A stretch of DNA of 46,470 nucleotides from Nemertoderma westbladi. Lineage: Eukaryota; Xenacoelomorpha; Nemertodermatida; Nemertodermatidae. Positions 9,216-19,544 of this stretch are shown piece by piece. Each line of letters begins with the position of its first letter. The stretch's first letter is position 1. The notes below the pieces were generated by a model that worked only from the letters and a program-made list of their open reading frames with translations, ran no database searches and was not told the DNA's origin. The position numbers were made by a program, and so were the translations under genes. Location: the NCBI GenBank assembly GCA_032718475.1, contig JAUCBJ010002038.1:1-46470 (forward strand). Reading direction: 5' to 3'.

Positions 9216-9866
9216 GTTAAAGAGTTGGAACAACAGAATACAGAGTTGGAAGAGTTAGTTTCCATGTTACATGATATATTGAATTCATCCATTACACTGT
9301 ATCAGCAAATGGCTCCTCGGCTAATAAAGCAGAAAGATGGGCTGAAGATTCAACAAAGAGTTGATGGATCTGTTGACTTCTATCGAAACTGGGATGAATA
9401 TGTTGAAGGATTTGGCGACCCGAATACCAATTTTTGGTTGGGGTTGGAGACGATCTACAAGCTGAGTGAAGGTGGTGGGGTGAAGTTGAGAGTCGATTTG
9501 TGGTTCACTGGAGAGGGATATAACCGTAAGAATTACAACAACGAACACAAATACGCGGAATACAACAACTTCTCTATCGGATCAGCTGCAACTAATTACA
9601 CACTACATGTATCCGGTTACCATGGTACTGCTGGTGACTCATTGGAGTGGAATCACAACGGTGAGCCATTCACTACCAAGGACCGCGATAATGATAACGA
9701 CGACTACAACTGCGCCGTAGATAATACTGGGTCGTGGTGGTACAGTAACTGCGGGTACAGTAACTTGAACGGAGAGTATGGTGGGGGGTGGTCGCAAGGA
9801 CCTTATTGGGGTCATTTTACTCAATTTAATCCGGCTTCTCGAGTTGAAATGAAGATTTGGATTTAG
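9216..9866 (+). CDS. Fibrinogen-related protein, terminal exon with C-terminal fibrinogen domain
   Basis: Starts in phase 0 after TTTCCTAACAG and runs 216 codons to TAG at 9864-9866. The first 40 residues are a short helix. The rest is a fibrinogen C-terminal domain: QQRVDGSVDFYRNWDEYVEG, FWLGLETIYKL, NYTLHVSGYHGTAGDSL, then TKDRDNDNDDYNCA (the Ca2+-site acidic loop and first Cys) and WWYSNCGYSNLNG (second Cys and binding-pocket region), ending MKIWI. Proteins of this type are secreted lectins that bind acetylated or other sugars in innate immunity. The usual first subdomain, about 40 residues with its own disulfide and the GGGWTV motif, is missing: IKQKDGLKIQQRV directly follows the helix. 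A head lacking that subdomain is unusual but otherwise intact. Confidence 0.85.
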   Translation, partial: VKELEQQNTELEELVSMLHDILNSSITLYQQMAPRLIKQKDGLKIQQRVDGSVDFYRNWDEYVEGFGDPNTNFWLGLETIYKLSEGGGVKLRVDLWFTGEGYNRKNYNNEHKYAEYNNFSIGSAATNYTLHVSGYHGTAGDSLEWNHNGEPFTTKDRDNDNDDYNCAVDNTGSWWYSNCGYSNLNGEYGGGWSQGPYWGHFTQFNPASRVEMKIWI

Positions 9867-9943
9867 TAAAACTGTAAGTTTTATATAAAATTACAAAATA
9901 ATTCCAATAGAGTTGCGTTGAGGATTATATACAATATTAAAAT

Positions 9944-9953
9944 AATAAATAAA
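9944..9953 (+). terminator. Polyadenylation signals
   Basis: Overlapping AATAAA hexamers at 9944-9949 and 9948-9953, about 80 bp after the fibrinogen-related stop codon; a further AATAAA follows near 9963. Confidence 0.65.
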
Positions 9954-9969
9954 ATATTTATATAAATAA

Positions 9970-10616
9970 AATATATGATATTTGGGTGAAAAGTTCCTGA
10001 TTAATAATAATGAGTTCCGGAATAAATATAGATTTTTACTATAAAATTATTTACTTTAACTTTTTTATTATTTATTTTGCAGTTTGAATTCCCAATAAGT
10101 TTTAGAGGAGACTGAATCTTGGCTATTCTGCTATATGTTACCAGTTTATATGTGTGATGGTTATTGGTTATTGGTTTATGTTTGGTTAATATTTACAATA
10201 TATTAATAAATTATAGTTGCAATAACTTAACTTTATTTACTTAACTTGCTGTTAGACCAGGAGGGGCCGGTTGCATATAAATCAACCTTAGCTAAGGTGA
10301 ACCTTAACTCATAAGTGTTGCCTTAAATATTTCAACATCCGTATCAGTTGTTTTCTGCCTAATATTAACTAATATATTTTATAGAAACATTTTGAGAACG
10401 TCGGAGGAGGTCCGAGAGCAAAATTTGGACTTTTCAAAATCAGCTGATATAATTTAACAAATTAATTGTTAATTAAAATTCTTTATTACCTAATAATATA
10501 CAAATAAATCCTATTTTATTTTAACGCCTCTGTTAGAATATCGCCAGTTATTGGGTTTCTGGAACGGTTCCTGTGCCAAAGCGAGGGAGCGAAGATGAGT
10601 CCTAAATGAACCGGAA
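9970..10616. other. Non-coding spacer between two convergent genes
   Basis: AT-rich sequence with ATTATTT runs, and no coding signal. The fibrinogen-related gene (plus) and the TEX36-like gene (minus) converge here. Confidence 0.5.
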
Positions 10617-11227
10617 TCAGGGGCTGTCATACCAATACCGGATATATTCTGAGCGATCAGTCGCCCTGACTACGGGGGTCGGGTAGACACGGGGGAAGCG
10701 GGAGTCGGGTCGGAATGATTCCGAGGTGGCGGCCCGGAATACGGGAGGGATATCAAGCGATATCCCCGCGGTAGTATCCGGGGTTACAGGCGAGACTCGG
10801 TTGAAACTCCTCCGGTAAACCGACATGTAGGGCCGGTCACCTCGCCCAGCTGTGTCACTCACCCACTCGATGTGGTTCGCAGACAGATGCTGCCGCTTAT
10901 CTCCGTAGGATTTAAACTTCCCAAACTTCTCGTCAAAATAAACCCCGTAGTCGCGCGTCTGGTGTCGGTTGTCGAGGAAAGAAAAAGGGTTTCCAGTTTT
11001 ATATTCTCGATTTGTTTAGGAAATCCGGCGGTATTGTAGGTAGAAGCGTCGCGTCTTTGCGAAAGTTCTAGAACATTATTGTTGCCAGAGTGTCGGTAGA
11101 TATATGTCATCATTTCCCCTGTATTCGTGTTCTCTCGGATTACCAATGGTGGCGCATCGTTTCTATGGTAATACCACGTATGGTCTATTGGTAACCATGG
11201 TGACCAAGGTTGGCTAGCTTTCGGCAT
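10617..11227 (-). CDS. TEX36-like: TEX36-like ciliary/sperm protein, with one apparent frameshift
   Basis: Reading starts at ATG 11227 (MPKASQPWSPWLPIDHTWYY) and changes frame once near 11000-11015. It then continues through NPFSFLDNRHQTRDYGVYFD and GDKRQHLSANHIEW to the stop at 10617, about 200 residues. The words DNRH, G-Y-D, DKRQH(V/L)S and N...W in this order and spacing are the signature I know from vertebrate TEX36, and the W-Y/F-H motif near the N-terminus also fits. TEX36 is a small testis/cilium-associated protein of poorly known function. In the first frame translation ends at 10859; the second frame has a TAA at 11016-11018, which bounds the shift. No intron fits at the junction. 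It could be a one-base assembly error or real decay. The copy is intronless in this window, while the human gene has introns. Confidence 0.7.
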
Positions 11228-11672
11228 ACTCAGAGAATATAGTACGTCGAATTAATAATGAAGAAACATTTTATTTCATTCTACGTCTAACACTAGCAAA
11301 TTTATATAAAGTAACTCAATATTCCCACTCGAGGTAGAGCCGTACTTTATAAATAAAAATATGCAACATAAAAATACCGGTTAATAACGATAATTTTGAT
11401 TAAATTTGAAAATAATTACAAAAAATAAACAAATCCACAAACATGCTAATATTAATACAACCAACCCGAGAATAAGTCGGCCGTTAATTAGATTGGCATT
11501 AACGGTGTATTGATTACCCCTCCGTGTTGCCAAGCAATAATTCTCTCAAGGTAATAGATGTTGCCATTCGCTACTCCATTGCGGTACATTATTTGATTGG
11601 AGTTGCATTTAGTGTAGGATAAACAACCATATTATACATTTTTGTTTTGAGACGTTGGCGCTAATTTACACC

Positions 11673-11696
11673 GGGGGGGGGGGGGGGGGGGGGGGG
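11673..11696 (+). repeat. Poly-G run (24 bases)
   Basis: An uninterrupted G24. Two other long G runs lie at 35458-35472 and 37706-37725. Confidence 0.95.
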
Positions 11697-11720
11697 TTAT
11701 AAAGCACACGCTACCCAATA

Positions 11721-11777
11721 GCGACACGTAATTTAGTGACACGTATTTTAGTGACACGAATTTTAGTGACACGTATT
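11721..11777 (+). repeat. 15-bp tandem repeat (about four units)
   Basis: GTGACACGTATTTTA-type units start at 11721, 11736, 11751 and 11766. Confidence 0.85.
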
Positions 11778-13412
11778 GAAATTAATATTACTCTACGTCC
11801 TACCATACGTGAATTATATCAAATTTTGTCAACTACACGGAAAAACCAATAAGAACATAAAATCAGGTTAATTTAGTAAAACTTTTTATAATCATATTTG
11901 CACTACTTGTTTTTTTCGTACACCGGGGCACATTCAAATGACCAGAAATTTTCTCGAATGTTATATTTGAGTTCTATAATCGCGATCAGCATCCAAAAAA
12001 ACCGCTGTATACTACAAATAAATTTATTCTAGCGAGACATAATTATGACAATTTCCGCGCGAAAAATAATTTTGATGGGTGCCAGAAAGGGACCACAGCA
12101 CGAAAACTAACTCAGCCATAAATTATTGATATATTTGAAACAGAGACAGTTTCACCTCCATTCTCCGTGGCTGAGCCAGAATTGGCTGAGAATGGGCAAC
12201 CGTGCTGGAGGCCACAATAATTAAAAAATTATTAGCCAAAATAATAGAATTATGAACCGAAACCATTAAAAACTGTGAAATTAATATGTTTTGTTATTAA
12301 ATTATATTATTACAGTATGTAACAGGTTAAAAAATATAAGTCCCAGAGCCCTTACATTACGTGTCCTAAAATAATAGAGATTACATTTACAATACAGATT
12401 TAAAATATGTATTACTGATATACTAAGTGTAATTTACTTTAATTAATTATTTTCCCTTACCTATAATTGCACTTTCATTTCATTTTAGATAATTCGACCT
12501 TCCTGGATGAATTAAATAAAATAATAATTATTATTATTTATTATTGCTATATCCACAAATAAAATCGGTTTCTATGGAGAACAGCTTAACCTTGGAAGCG
12601 CAAGGTTAGAACGTTCAAACAACGGAAGTAGAAATGGAAGGACGGACAATACTAAGGTGTATGCCAAAGCTAACAGATGTAGTGGCTCGACCCAAAAGTC
12701 ATAAAATTCATAGGTAAATGTATCAACAAAGGTTTCAGCATTAGATTAAAACGAAGCATTAAATATTATTGTCATAATATATTTCGCGAATATAAATTAA
12801 TTTCCTTAACTTAGAGACAAAATTAATTAATTACTTAAAACATTTAATATTTTGTGACATACAAGAGTTTCTGTCACAAATTGGTGTAACAATAGCAGTT
12901 AGAACATTAATCTAACTTAGTGGGTTAGGAGAGCAAAAATCGAACTTACTAAAAGTTAACAGTGACAGTTAATGTTTGTAACACAAAACTTTACATAAAA
13001 CTTTTTTCATGTTTACGATTTTTAACATTAACTTAATTCACTTAAGGATAAAAAGTACATCAATAAAATAAACATGGTATATTGAATGTATTTTTCATTG
13101 TTTTAACACGTACAATTATTTCAAAACAAACATACGAATATATAAAAATAGAGCCAGCGAATGAATATGTACTGCAATAAGTTTGGTCGGTGTAACATTC
13201 CTCCTACAACCAAAGAGTCAACCGGAATATCTAACCATATTCGTAATAATTGAATAAAATATATAAATTATCAAACACGTTTAAAACAGCTGATGTTACA
13301 TAATATAATGGGGCATTTTAATCTAAATACTAAATACCTAAACAATATACACAACACAGAAATTAGTATCTGTAGAATAACTTTATAGAATAATAAAGAA
13401 TATTATAGAATA

Positions 13413-13496
13413 TTAACCCTTTAGGTACTATGGATCACCCATGTGATACATAAGCAATGGTCTGCTAGAGCGCTATGTATCATACAGGTGATCCAT
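13413..13496. repeat. piggyBac-type left end: TTAA target plus subterminal hairpin
   Basis: TTAA (13413-13416) is followed by CCCTTTAGGTAC. Then come inverted arms ATGGATCACC...ATGTGATACATA (13430-13452) and TATGTATCATACAGGTGATCCAT (13474-13496). A TTAA|CCC-TTT start with a subterminal palindrome is typical of piggyBac-like ends. No matching right end was found. Confidence 0.6.
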
Positions 13497-13664
13497 GCTT
13501 TTAAATGTTACCCTATGCTATTCTATTCAGCTTTAGTGCATTTCTAAGCACTCTGCTATTTTATTAGTGCATCAAGGGACATCTTTTTAGATACCGGCAC
13601 CAGTTTACTCCACCTGACTAGCAGATATGTGACTCTTACCATACCGGTACGGTAGGTATGTAAG

Positions 13665-14651
13665 CTTCACAAAGGTCGCTTGAGTTTCAATCAGTATATC
13701 AAATCCAAGCGCGCTCGGTTTGGAATTAAGTCATTCATTTTATGCGATGCAAATGGCTTCTTAATTCGTGCTCGATGTTACTACGGGAGTGAGTCCGCTT
13801 TACCACAGGTAGAAGCTGATCCAAAACTGTCAATGAGCGAGAACGTTGTAGCGTTACTACTGTACTATTAGAGGAATCGGATATGTTCGGGAAGGGGTAT
13901 ACAGTTAATGTTGATAACTGGTACTATAGTGTACGATTAGCCCGCTTTCTCCTTACCAAGGAAACTGGTTCGAGAGGAACTATTCGAGTAGTACGGTAGT
14001 ACTGAAAGAGTTTAAACAAACTCAGATCTCTTCAAAGTTTAGTTATTGTGGCAATAAGTTATTGGCCATGAAATTTACAGACAAGAGAGATGTGTACATG
14101 GTTTCGACGGTTGATGATTCGTCTATGGTAACAAAGACCAGGTATGCAAAGAAGACTGGAGATCCAACAGAATTCCAGAAACCAACTGTAATAAATAACT
14201 TTAACAAGTTTATAGGAGGTGTCGATATACAAGACTCAATTATAAAGTCATTCAATCCAGTTCGAAAATCGCATGCGTGGTTTATGAAAGTTGGAATAAA
14301 CCTGATTGCCAGGTTGGTGGTAAACTCATTCTTGATCTATAAAAGGACGAATAATGGAAACACAAAAGGAAATCTACAGTTACTTCCCTTTCTGAAGAAA
14401 GTTATAACAATTCTGACAAATATGAAGTCAGATGGTCCGAAGCATAGTCGGAAACAGCATCAACATCATCAAAGCCCGTGCACGCCGTCACGTTCATCCC
14501 CTTAACGGATAAAGCCGCGAAACCACGTCGTCGATGCCGAGTTTGCTACGCGAATGGCAGGCGTATTCGGCTGACCCGCTTCCATTGCCCAATGTGCCCT
14601 TCAAAGCCAAGCTTATGCCATGGGTGTATCGCCAAGTGGGACCACAAATGA
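13665..14651 (+). pseudogene. piggyBac-type transposase relic
   Basis: Broken into at least three frames. 13680-13871 gives SFNQYIKSKRARFGIKSFIL, the conserved segment after the RGR motif. 13880-13970 in another frame gives GKGYTVNVDNWYYSVRLA, containing a catalytic Asp. 14062-14505 gives NNFNKFIGGVDIQDSI and the following helices, with the third Asp region. A further frame (about 14490-14651) gives the C-terminal Cys-rich zinc domain, beginning RRRCRVC and continuing CPMCPSKPSLCHGC. The order matches an intact piggyBac transposase (PGBD family), which cuts and pastes at TTAA. The N-terminal half is lost and several indels and stops separate the pieces, so it is dead. Confidence 0.85.
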
Positions 14652-15467
14652 ACAATAATAATATAATTATAATTTCTATATAATTTCAATAAGAATAAAT
14701 AATGGAAATGGTACTGTCAGATTGTTGAAGGTATTCCCTGGAGTTCAAGGCTTTGAAGGTGATTGGAGTGGAAGAGAGCTTCTAATTGCTCCGCACACAC
14801 CAGAATTTGCTTTTACCGGTAGGCTTTGTGTGTTTTTGCAGGTTTACTGCTGTACTGTTTACTTAAGTGAATTAATGCAGTAACAAGTCTACCCCCACCC
14901 ACCTACCGTCTGACCGTAGTTCATTCATCTGTTCATCATTATTGCTTCTGCCTGTCTCCTAGTAGTACAGCAGTACGGTCACCATGTCACAGAATATGTC
15001 TGGTAGTTATTTACTTATTTACATTTTACTTATTTACATTGGTAGCCCTCCCTTGCTGCCTTGTACACACAGCGCATAGGCATACCTGCTTACATCAAGT
15101 ACAATCAAGGCTGCCTAGTGTCTGAGCGTATCTATCCCCGTCGAGTATGTGTAAGATACGGGATAGGCCTACGGCATACGTACGGTATTCCAGTACTCTG
15201 GTACTGTGTGTATTGTGTAGGCAGGTAGGTCTGTAGGTGGCCTATGCCAGTATGCTGCTGTCTTTCACATAGGCAGATAACAGATAGGGCCTACTGCTGT
15301 ACTGATATATATTAATTGTAGGGTTTGAATTGCCAAGAGTTCCCTAATACATATATTAATTATAGTAGTGTTGGTATCCAGCCTCAGTGCCTGGGCCTAG
15401 CTGAGTTACCGTACAAGGTTAGCGCAAGGCTGTTTTAGGCTTCGGTAACCGGTACCGGTACTTAATC
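14652..15467. other. Non-coding spacer
   Basis: A short open stretch around 14700-14820 ends near a GTAGGC but cannot be tied to a gene. The remainder is rich in TAGGCCTAC and ACCGGTACCGG words. Confidence 0.4.
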
Positions 15468-15477
15468 AAGTAATCAC

Positions 15478-16020
15478 ATGCCTTGAATAGGCTTTCCAGG
15501 ATTTGGAAGTCACCTAGAATTAATCGGAAACTTAAGGTCCGATTATTTAGAGCAGCAGTAGTTCCAGTACTCCTCTACGGGAGTCCATGCTGGGCTCTAA
15601 CTGCTGAGGACACCAAATCTCTGGATGGCACATTCACAAGAATGCTACGCCGGGTACATTGTGTCAAGTACAATGCACACATCTCCAACCAGACACTATA
15701 TAACATTGGAGGTGTCTCATTGGTTCCCCCAAGCTTGACACTAGAACAAAATCGCCTCCGCTTTGCAGGACATTGCTTTCGCCGTGAGGACCAGCCAGTG
15801 CATAATCTTGTACTTTGGCAGCCTCATGGAGTGAATAAGCATGGTGGACAGCCCATGACTTTCTTGAGACGCATCTTAAAGGACACTGGCCTTAAAGATG
15901 CGGATGATCTAGCAAATGTCATGGGTGATAGGGAGTTGTGGCGGTGCAATTTTGTTGACAAGCCGGCACAGCATTCTTAAAAATGCAGCTGCAATGCAGC
16001 ATGCCGATCCTAGTAGTAGT
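15478..16020 (+). mobile_element. 5'-truncated LINE (family 1, copy A) with 10-bp TSD
   Basis: AAGTAATCAC flanks the insertion exactly on both sides (15468-15477 and 16021-16030). The element ends in a (TAG)3T tail, which the related copies at 43.6 and 46.05 kb share. It contains only the last 165 codons of ORF2 plus about 40 bp of 3' UTR. The two other copies of this family in the window (29.6-30.85 kb minus, 45.46-46.06 kb plus) align closely with it. Confidence 0.9.
15483..15980 (+). pseudogene. LINE ORF2 C-terminal end (copy A)
   Basis: The reading frame covers the region after the RT catalytic core: VRLFRAAVVPVLLYGSPCWA, then TRMLRRVHCVKYNAHISN, and a GHCFRREDQPVHNLVLWQPH segment with the HGGQP turn. 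This tail is common in non-LTR elements of the RTE/Jockey assemblage. No start codon of its own is expected, because the copy is 5' truncated and the RT catalytic part is absent. Confidence 0.85.
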
Positions 16021-16067
16021 AAGTAATCACCATCATACTGTCATACTGTTATCAATGAGTAGTCATT

Positions 16068-17469
16068 ATGAGTTCCGTGGGCCAATCTGAATTAGATATG
16101 ATGTTTTCAGAGTTGGATGATGAGTTATTCACCAGTACCGTTGACGATATTCATTCGAAACCCAGAGTTCCTACTAGTACCGATCCCGATATTCCTAAAA
16201 CTAGTGATTGTATAGGCCTAAAGCGCCACGCTCCCGCCCCCTATTCCAGCGGAAACTACATTGGAACTGGAAGTCATGGCTATACCCTTAGCAACACTTT
16301 TCCAAACCTTGAAGACATTGCGGAGGAGGAGGCTTCAGTAGACCTCCAACGATTAAGCCAAGAACTAGATATGGACGACCATGAATATATTAAAGCAAAA
16401 CGAAACCAAAACACTGAACGAGCTACTAAAAATGCAACTGCTGCTCTTAATAAATAGCTCATTGCTGTAAAGGAGATGCAGTCTGAGGAAACGATGAGTG
16501 GTTTGCAATTTGCAGGATACTTTAATGGATTCATACGGCGCTATAAGAAGAGTACAGGGGAGAAGCTAGAAACCACTACCTTACATAGCTATTTTTATGG
16601 ATTACTGCGGTATTTTAAAGATATCGGTTTCAGGAATGCATTGGAAAGAGATGAATTTGTTGATTCATACAAAGTATTTCAAACTTGTTTGAACGAATTG
16701 AAGAAGAATGGCAAAGGAAACCACTCAAATGCGAGTGACCCTTTGGAGGAAAGTGACTTTAAAATATTTAAAGATAAGGGATTATTCAGGGATGACACAT
16801 CCGTTAAGTTGCGAAACACTTTATACGTTGTATTGGTTGTACAGTTTGGCCTGCATCCAGGTGATGAAATGTGCTAAATGAAGGTCAGTGACATACAGGA
16901 GAGGTATTGTCAGAAAGAAGACAGATACTATTTGGAGCTAGAGGAAAGAGCTATGAAAACTAGAAAAGGACTTACCCACTCATCCGCACCTCGACGAATG
17001 AAACCAAGGGCGTACGAGGTTATAGGTGACGACAGAACAACATGCCCCATTACTTTACATCGTACATGTCAAAGCGATTCCCTGGCGGAATTATAGACGA
17101 AGGTAATGACTACTGGGTGCGGGCAAAGGCGTGTCCATTCCTGTAGCTGGAATATTGTGGTTCTATATTCAACCAATTGGTCGAGATGGTTTTGGTCGGA
17201 TTATGTCAGAATTAATTAAACGCTCAGTGCCGTTTGCCCTTCGGTTATCACAACTTACTGTTGACTGTGAAATACAGATCTTGCAGAGAACTGGGCAAAC
17301 CTTGGTATTGTGTCCCGACTTAGTGCAATACATGCTGTACAGCATGCTTAGGATAGATAAACATTGCTCAGCGATCCGGCCTTTTGTAAAACGTGGACAT
17401 TGTGTAGAACCACAATTATCGCATATATTATCGCATACCTTGGATATGAAAGGGTTAACCAATGAGTAA
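16068..17469 (+). pseudogene. Crypton-like tyrosine recombinase (DUF3504-type), decayed
   Basis: One frame runs from ATG 16068 to 17096 but holds stops at 16455-16457, 16875-16877 and 17094-17096. A different frame continues to 17469. The N-terminal 100 residues are acidic and low complexity. Then come NTERATKNATAALNK, YKKSTGEKLETTTLHSYFYG and the segment FQTCLNELKKNGKG, followed by LRNTLYVVLVVQFGLHPGDE. This order is characteristic of metazoan Crypton-derived recombinases. After a frameshift, DYWVRAKACPFL and LWFYIQPIGRDGFGRIM fit the C-terminal half, but a recognisable HxxR..Y catalytic set is not preserved. It starts 38 bp after the copy-A LINE's TSD. Function is presumed lost. Confidence 0.7.
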
Positions 17470-17741
17470 TCTCAAACCCAGTTGAATCTATACCCGATAG
17501 TATAGGTTAGGGAAATCTACCTGGTTTATTAGAAATGTCAGGTTATGGGTTATGTATAAATGCTGCTGATGCCTTTAAATTCACATTATCTGATTATAGC
17601 TTAGATTTTATATAGAGATTTTGTAACTCTGTCCTTCTTACAAAATATTAATATAGATTTTGTAATTCTTCTTTGTACTTCAATACGATAATAATAATAA
17701 TTCACAATTTATAATTCACAATTCATTTATTAATCTGAATA
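17470..17741. other. Non-coding spacer
   Basis: AT-rich; a short hairpin (CTATACCCGATAGTATAG) lies near 17488-17505. Confidence 0.4.
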
Positions 17742-18056
17742 ATGGATCAATCTGTAGGCACTCTCATAATAAATATAGGGACCGTGAGCCAGCAACCCAA
17801 TGCTAGTGCACCCGCACCCATGCCTACTCCGGCTCCCGCTCCCGCTCCCTCTCACAAGAGGAAATATACACACAAGGGAGCACGGGGTGGGGGTCGAGGA
17901 AGAGGAAACTTGCCATACAACATGGTGAATTCCTTCATCAAAATAAGAGAGGCGTATTTCCTGAAGAGGCATAGGCAGGGATTTGTGCCTCCCATGGTAA
18001 CCACAGGACAAAATGATGATATTCAAGTCTTGGAAAAAGAAAAAATGGATTGGTGA
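17742..18056 (+). CDS. Small Pro/Ala- and Arg/Gly-rich hypothetical protein
   Basis: ATG at 17742 gives 104 codons. After a hydrophobic start come a PAPMPTPAPAPAPAP stretch (residues about 25-37), basic residues, and a GARGGGRGRG RGG-like motif. The latter part (NMVNSFIKIREAYFLKRHRQ) looks helical. I do not recognise it. It could be a small RNA-binding-type protein, the N-terminal exon of a longer gene, or a transposon accessory frame. Low complexity makes a chance frame possible. Confidence 0.35.
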   Translation: MDQSVGTLIINIGTVSQQPNASAPAPMPTPAPAPAPSHKRKYTHKGARGGGRGRGNLPYNMVNSFIKIREAYFLKRHRQGFVPPMVTTGQNDDIQVLEKEKMDW

Positions 18057-19261
18057 GAGTTTCAATTCATTGTTTCTTTTAATTTGTTGTTGTATAATAA
18101 ATATTAAATTACAATATTATTATTTCATATTACATATATTAAAAAATAAAGAAAGTTGAATGTGGGGTACAGACAATGACTATTCTCTAACGCCGGTTTA
18201 AGAACACTGGACTTGAGAATAGAGAGAAACTTGGAAAGTGTATGGCTGACTGAGATGTAGGGGCTCTTGCTGGATCCACTGGTACTGCATCTTAGTATCA
18301 TTTCGTAATAATTAACAAGTTACTATATTCGATTTATGTTTTGTCTGTATCAAGTGTCAAGAGCAAACCTATCTTATTTCCATTGTAAATAATTATTATT
18401 GAATAACATAATTATGTTATTTAACAAGGGAACTAAAATTAAAAAATAGAGTAAAGTTTTCTTTGGCCGTAAGACCCATCGTCGGGGAGTTAACGAAACC
18501 CTCGGCTTCGCCTCGGGTCTGCTAACTGCCCTCGGATAAATAACTCGTAAAATAACTAAATAACTGGGTGATAAATAATGTGTTATAAACTACAACAACA
18601 TGTGTTACGAAGGGTAGACTACGGATGGAGCCCATACCTAAAGGGATATTGTGAAATTGGTTTTGAGCGCTGAACTTAGTTATCTTGAGGTCACTTTTAG
18701 GTACTGATGTGTTATACAGTAAGTACACCCCCCTATTATTGAATAATATTCTAGAACATCTTAGCTATTCACAACTGGAAACAAAAAAGTTGTGACGGGA
18801 TCCGAGAATCCTGATTTATCCGGTGTCTAATCTACGCGTCCCTGCCGTGTGTGTGTGTGAAAAGAGTTCTGGATTGTTGATTGATCAATGTATATAAACA
18901 TAAGGGTATGATATAATCGGATAAGATATAGCACAGTTAAAGTGAATGATAGAGTGTACCGGTAAAATGGCTTAATATTGCTGACAGTAGACGGAGATGG
19001 TGATTAGAGTTCCGGTACTGCCCTAACTAACTGACTTAATAAAGTGAATGAATTGGCACAACGAATGATAATATATATTGCACCGGTTGGCCGCATTACA
19101 TTACTCAGTGGATGCCTTCCCCCCATTGGCTAATAACTCACTTCTCGCCTCCCATCTCTATGGGAGTGTTTTCCCCCCCTGATGCTGTTATTCTCTCTCT
19201 CGGAGGTATAACCTCTGACCCCCTTTGTGTGTTCCGTTGGGGCCTGTTGTCCCCGTTTATT
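18057..19261. other. Non-coding spacer
   Basis: AT-rich, then mixed. It contains an imperfect stem-loop at 18488-18527 (AGTTA...TAACT enclosing ACCC/GGGT and GGCTTCGCC). No gene seen. Confidence 0.5.
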
Positions 19262-19445
19262 GGGGTGACACGAGGTTGATTGGTAATCAACCTCGTGCTT
19301 CCAATGTTGCTTAAATCCAACATTGTGGGGCTGGCTAGCGGAATTGAATACGCTAACACTCACCCCCATGCTATCTTCCCGGTGAGAAGATAGCATCCAC
19401 CTCTAGTGCGCTACAATTCCGCTGGATCCCGATCTACCATCGGGT
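19262..19445. other. Cluster of perfect hairpins (possible structured RNA or element end)
   Basis: Successive perfect inverted repeats: a 13-bp stem with a GGT loop (19269-19281/19285-19297); an 8-bp stem (19302-19309/19318-19325); a 10-bp stem AGCGGAATTG/CAATTCCGCT (about 19335-19344/19411-19420) that encloses an 11-bp stem ATGCTATCTTC/GAAGATAGCAT (19368-19378/19386-19396); and a 6-bp stem CCCGAT/ATCGGG near 19426-19442. Together they could fold into a branched structure in either strand's transcript. The cluster lies at the 3' side of the minus-strand zinc-knuckle frame. Confidence 0.7.
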
Positions 19446-19544
19446 GTGGGGTGGAACTATTTTCTCGGAGCCGGCTTTCCAGGCCGCTCCCTATGGGTAT
19501 GATATCGCTACCCTGTTTACCTGGCGTCCCGTATCGGGCCAATC

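Larger units (their letters stand above)
11228..13412. other. Long AT-rich non-coding region
   Basis: No convincing exon. It contains a G24 run (11673-11696), a 15-bp tandem array (11721-11777), an imperfect inverted repeat CAGCACG..CTCAGCC / GGCTGAG..CGTGCTGG (about 12097-12206), and ATT microsatellite-like stretches near 12520-12545. Confidence 0.5.

Noticed and set aside
17449-17460. AAAGGGTTAACC as the right end of the piggyBac element at 13.4 kb
   Set aside because: No subterminal ATGGATCACC hairpin accompanies it, and it lies inside the recombinase relic.
19130-19396. Minus-strand frames over the hairpin cluster
   Set aside because: They read across the palindromes and have no domain-like pattern. 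The structure explains the sequence better.
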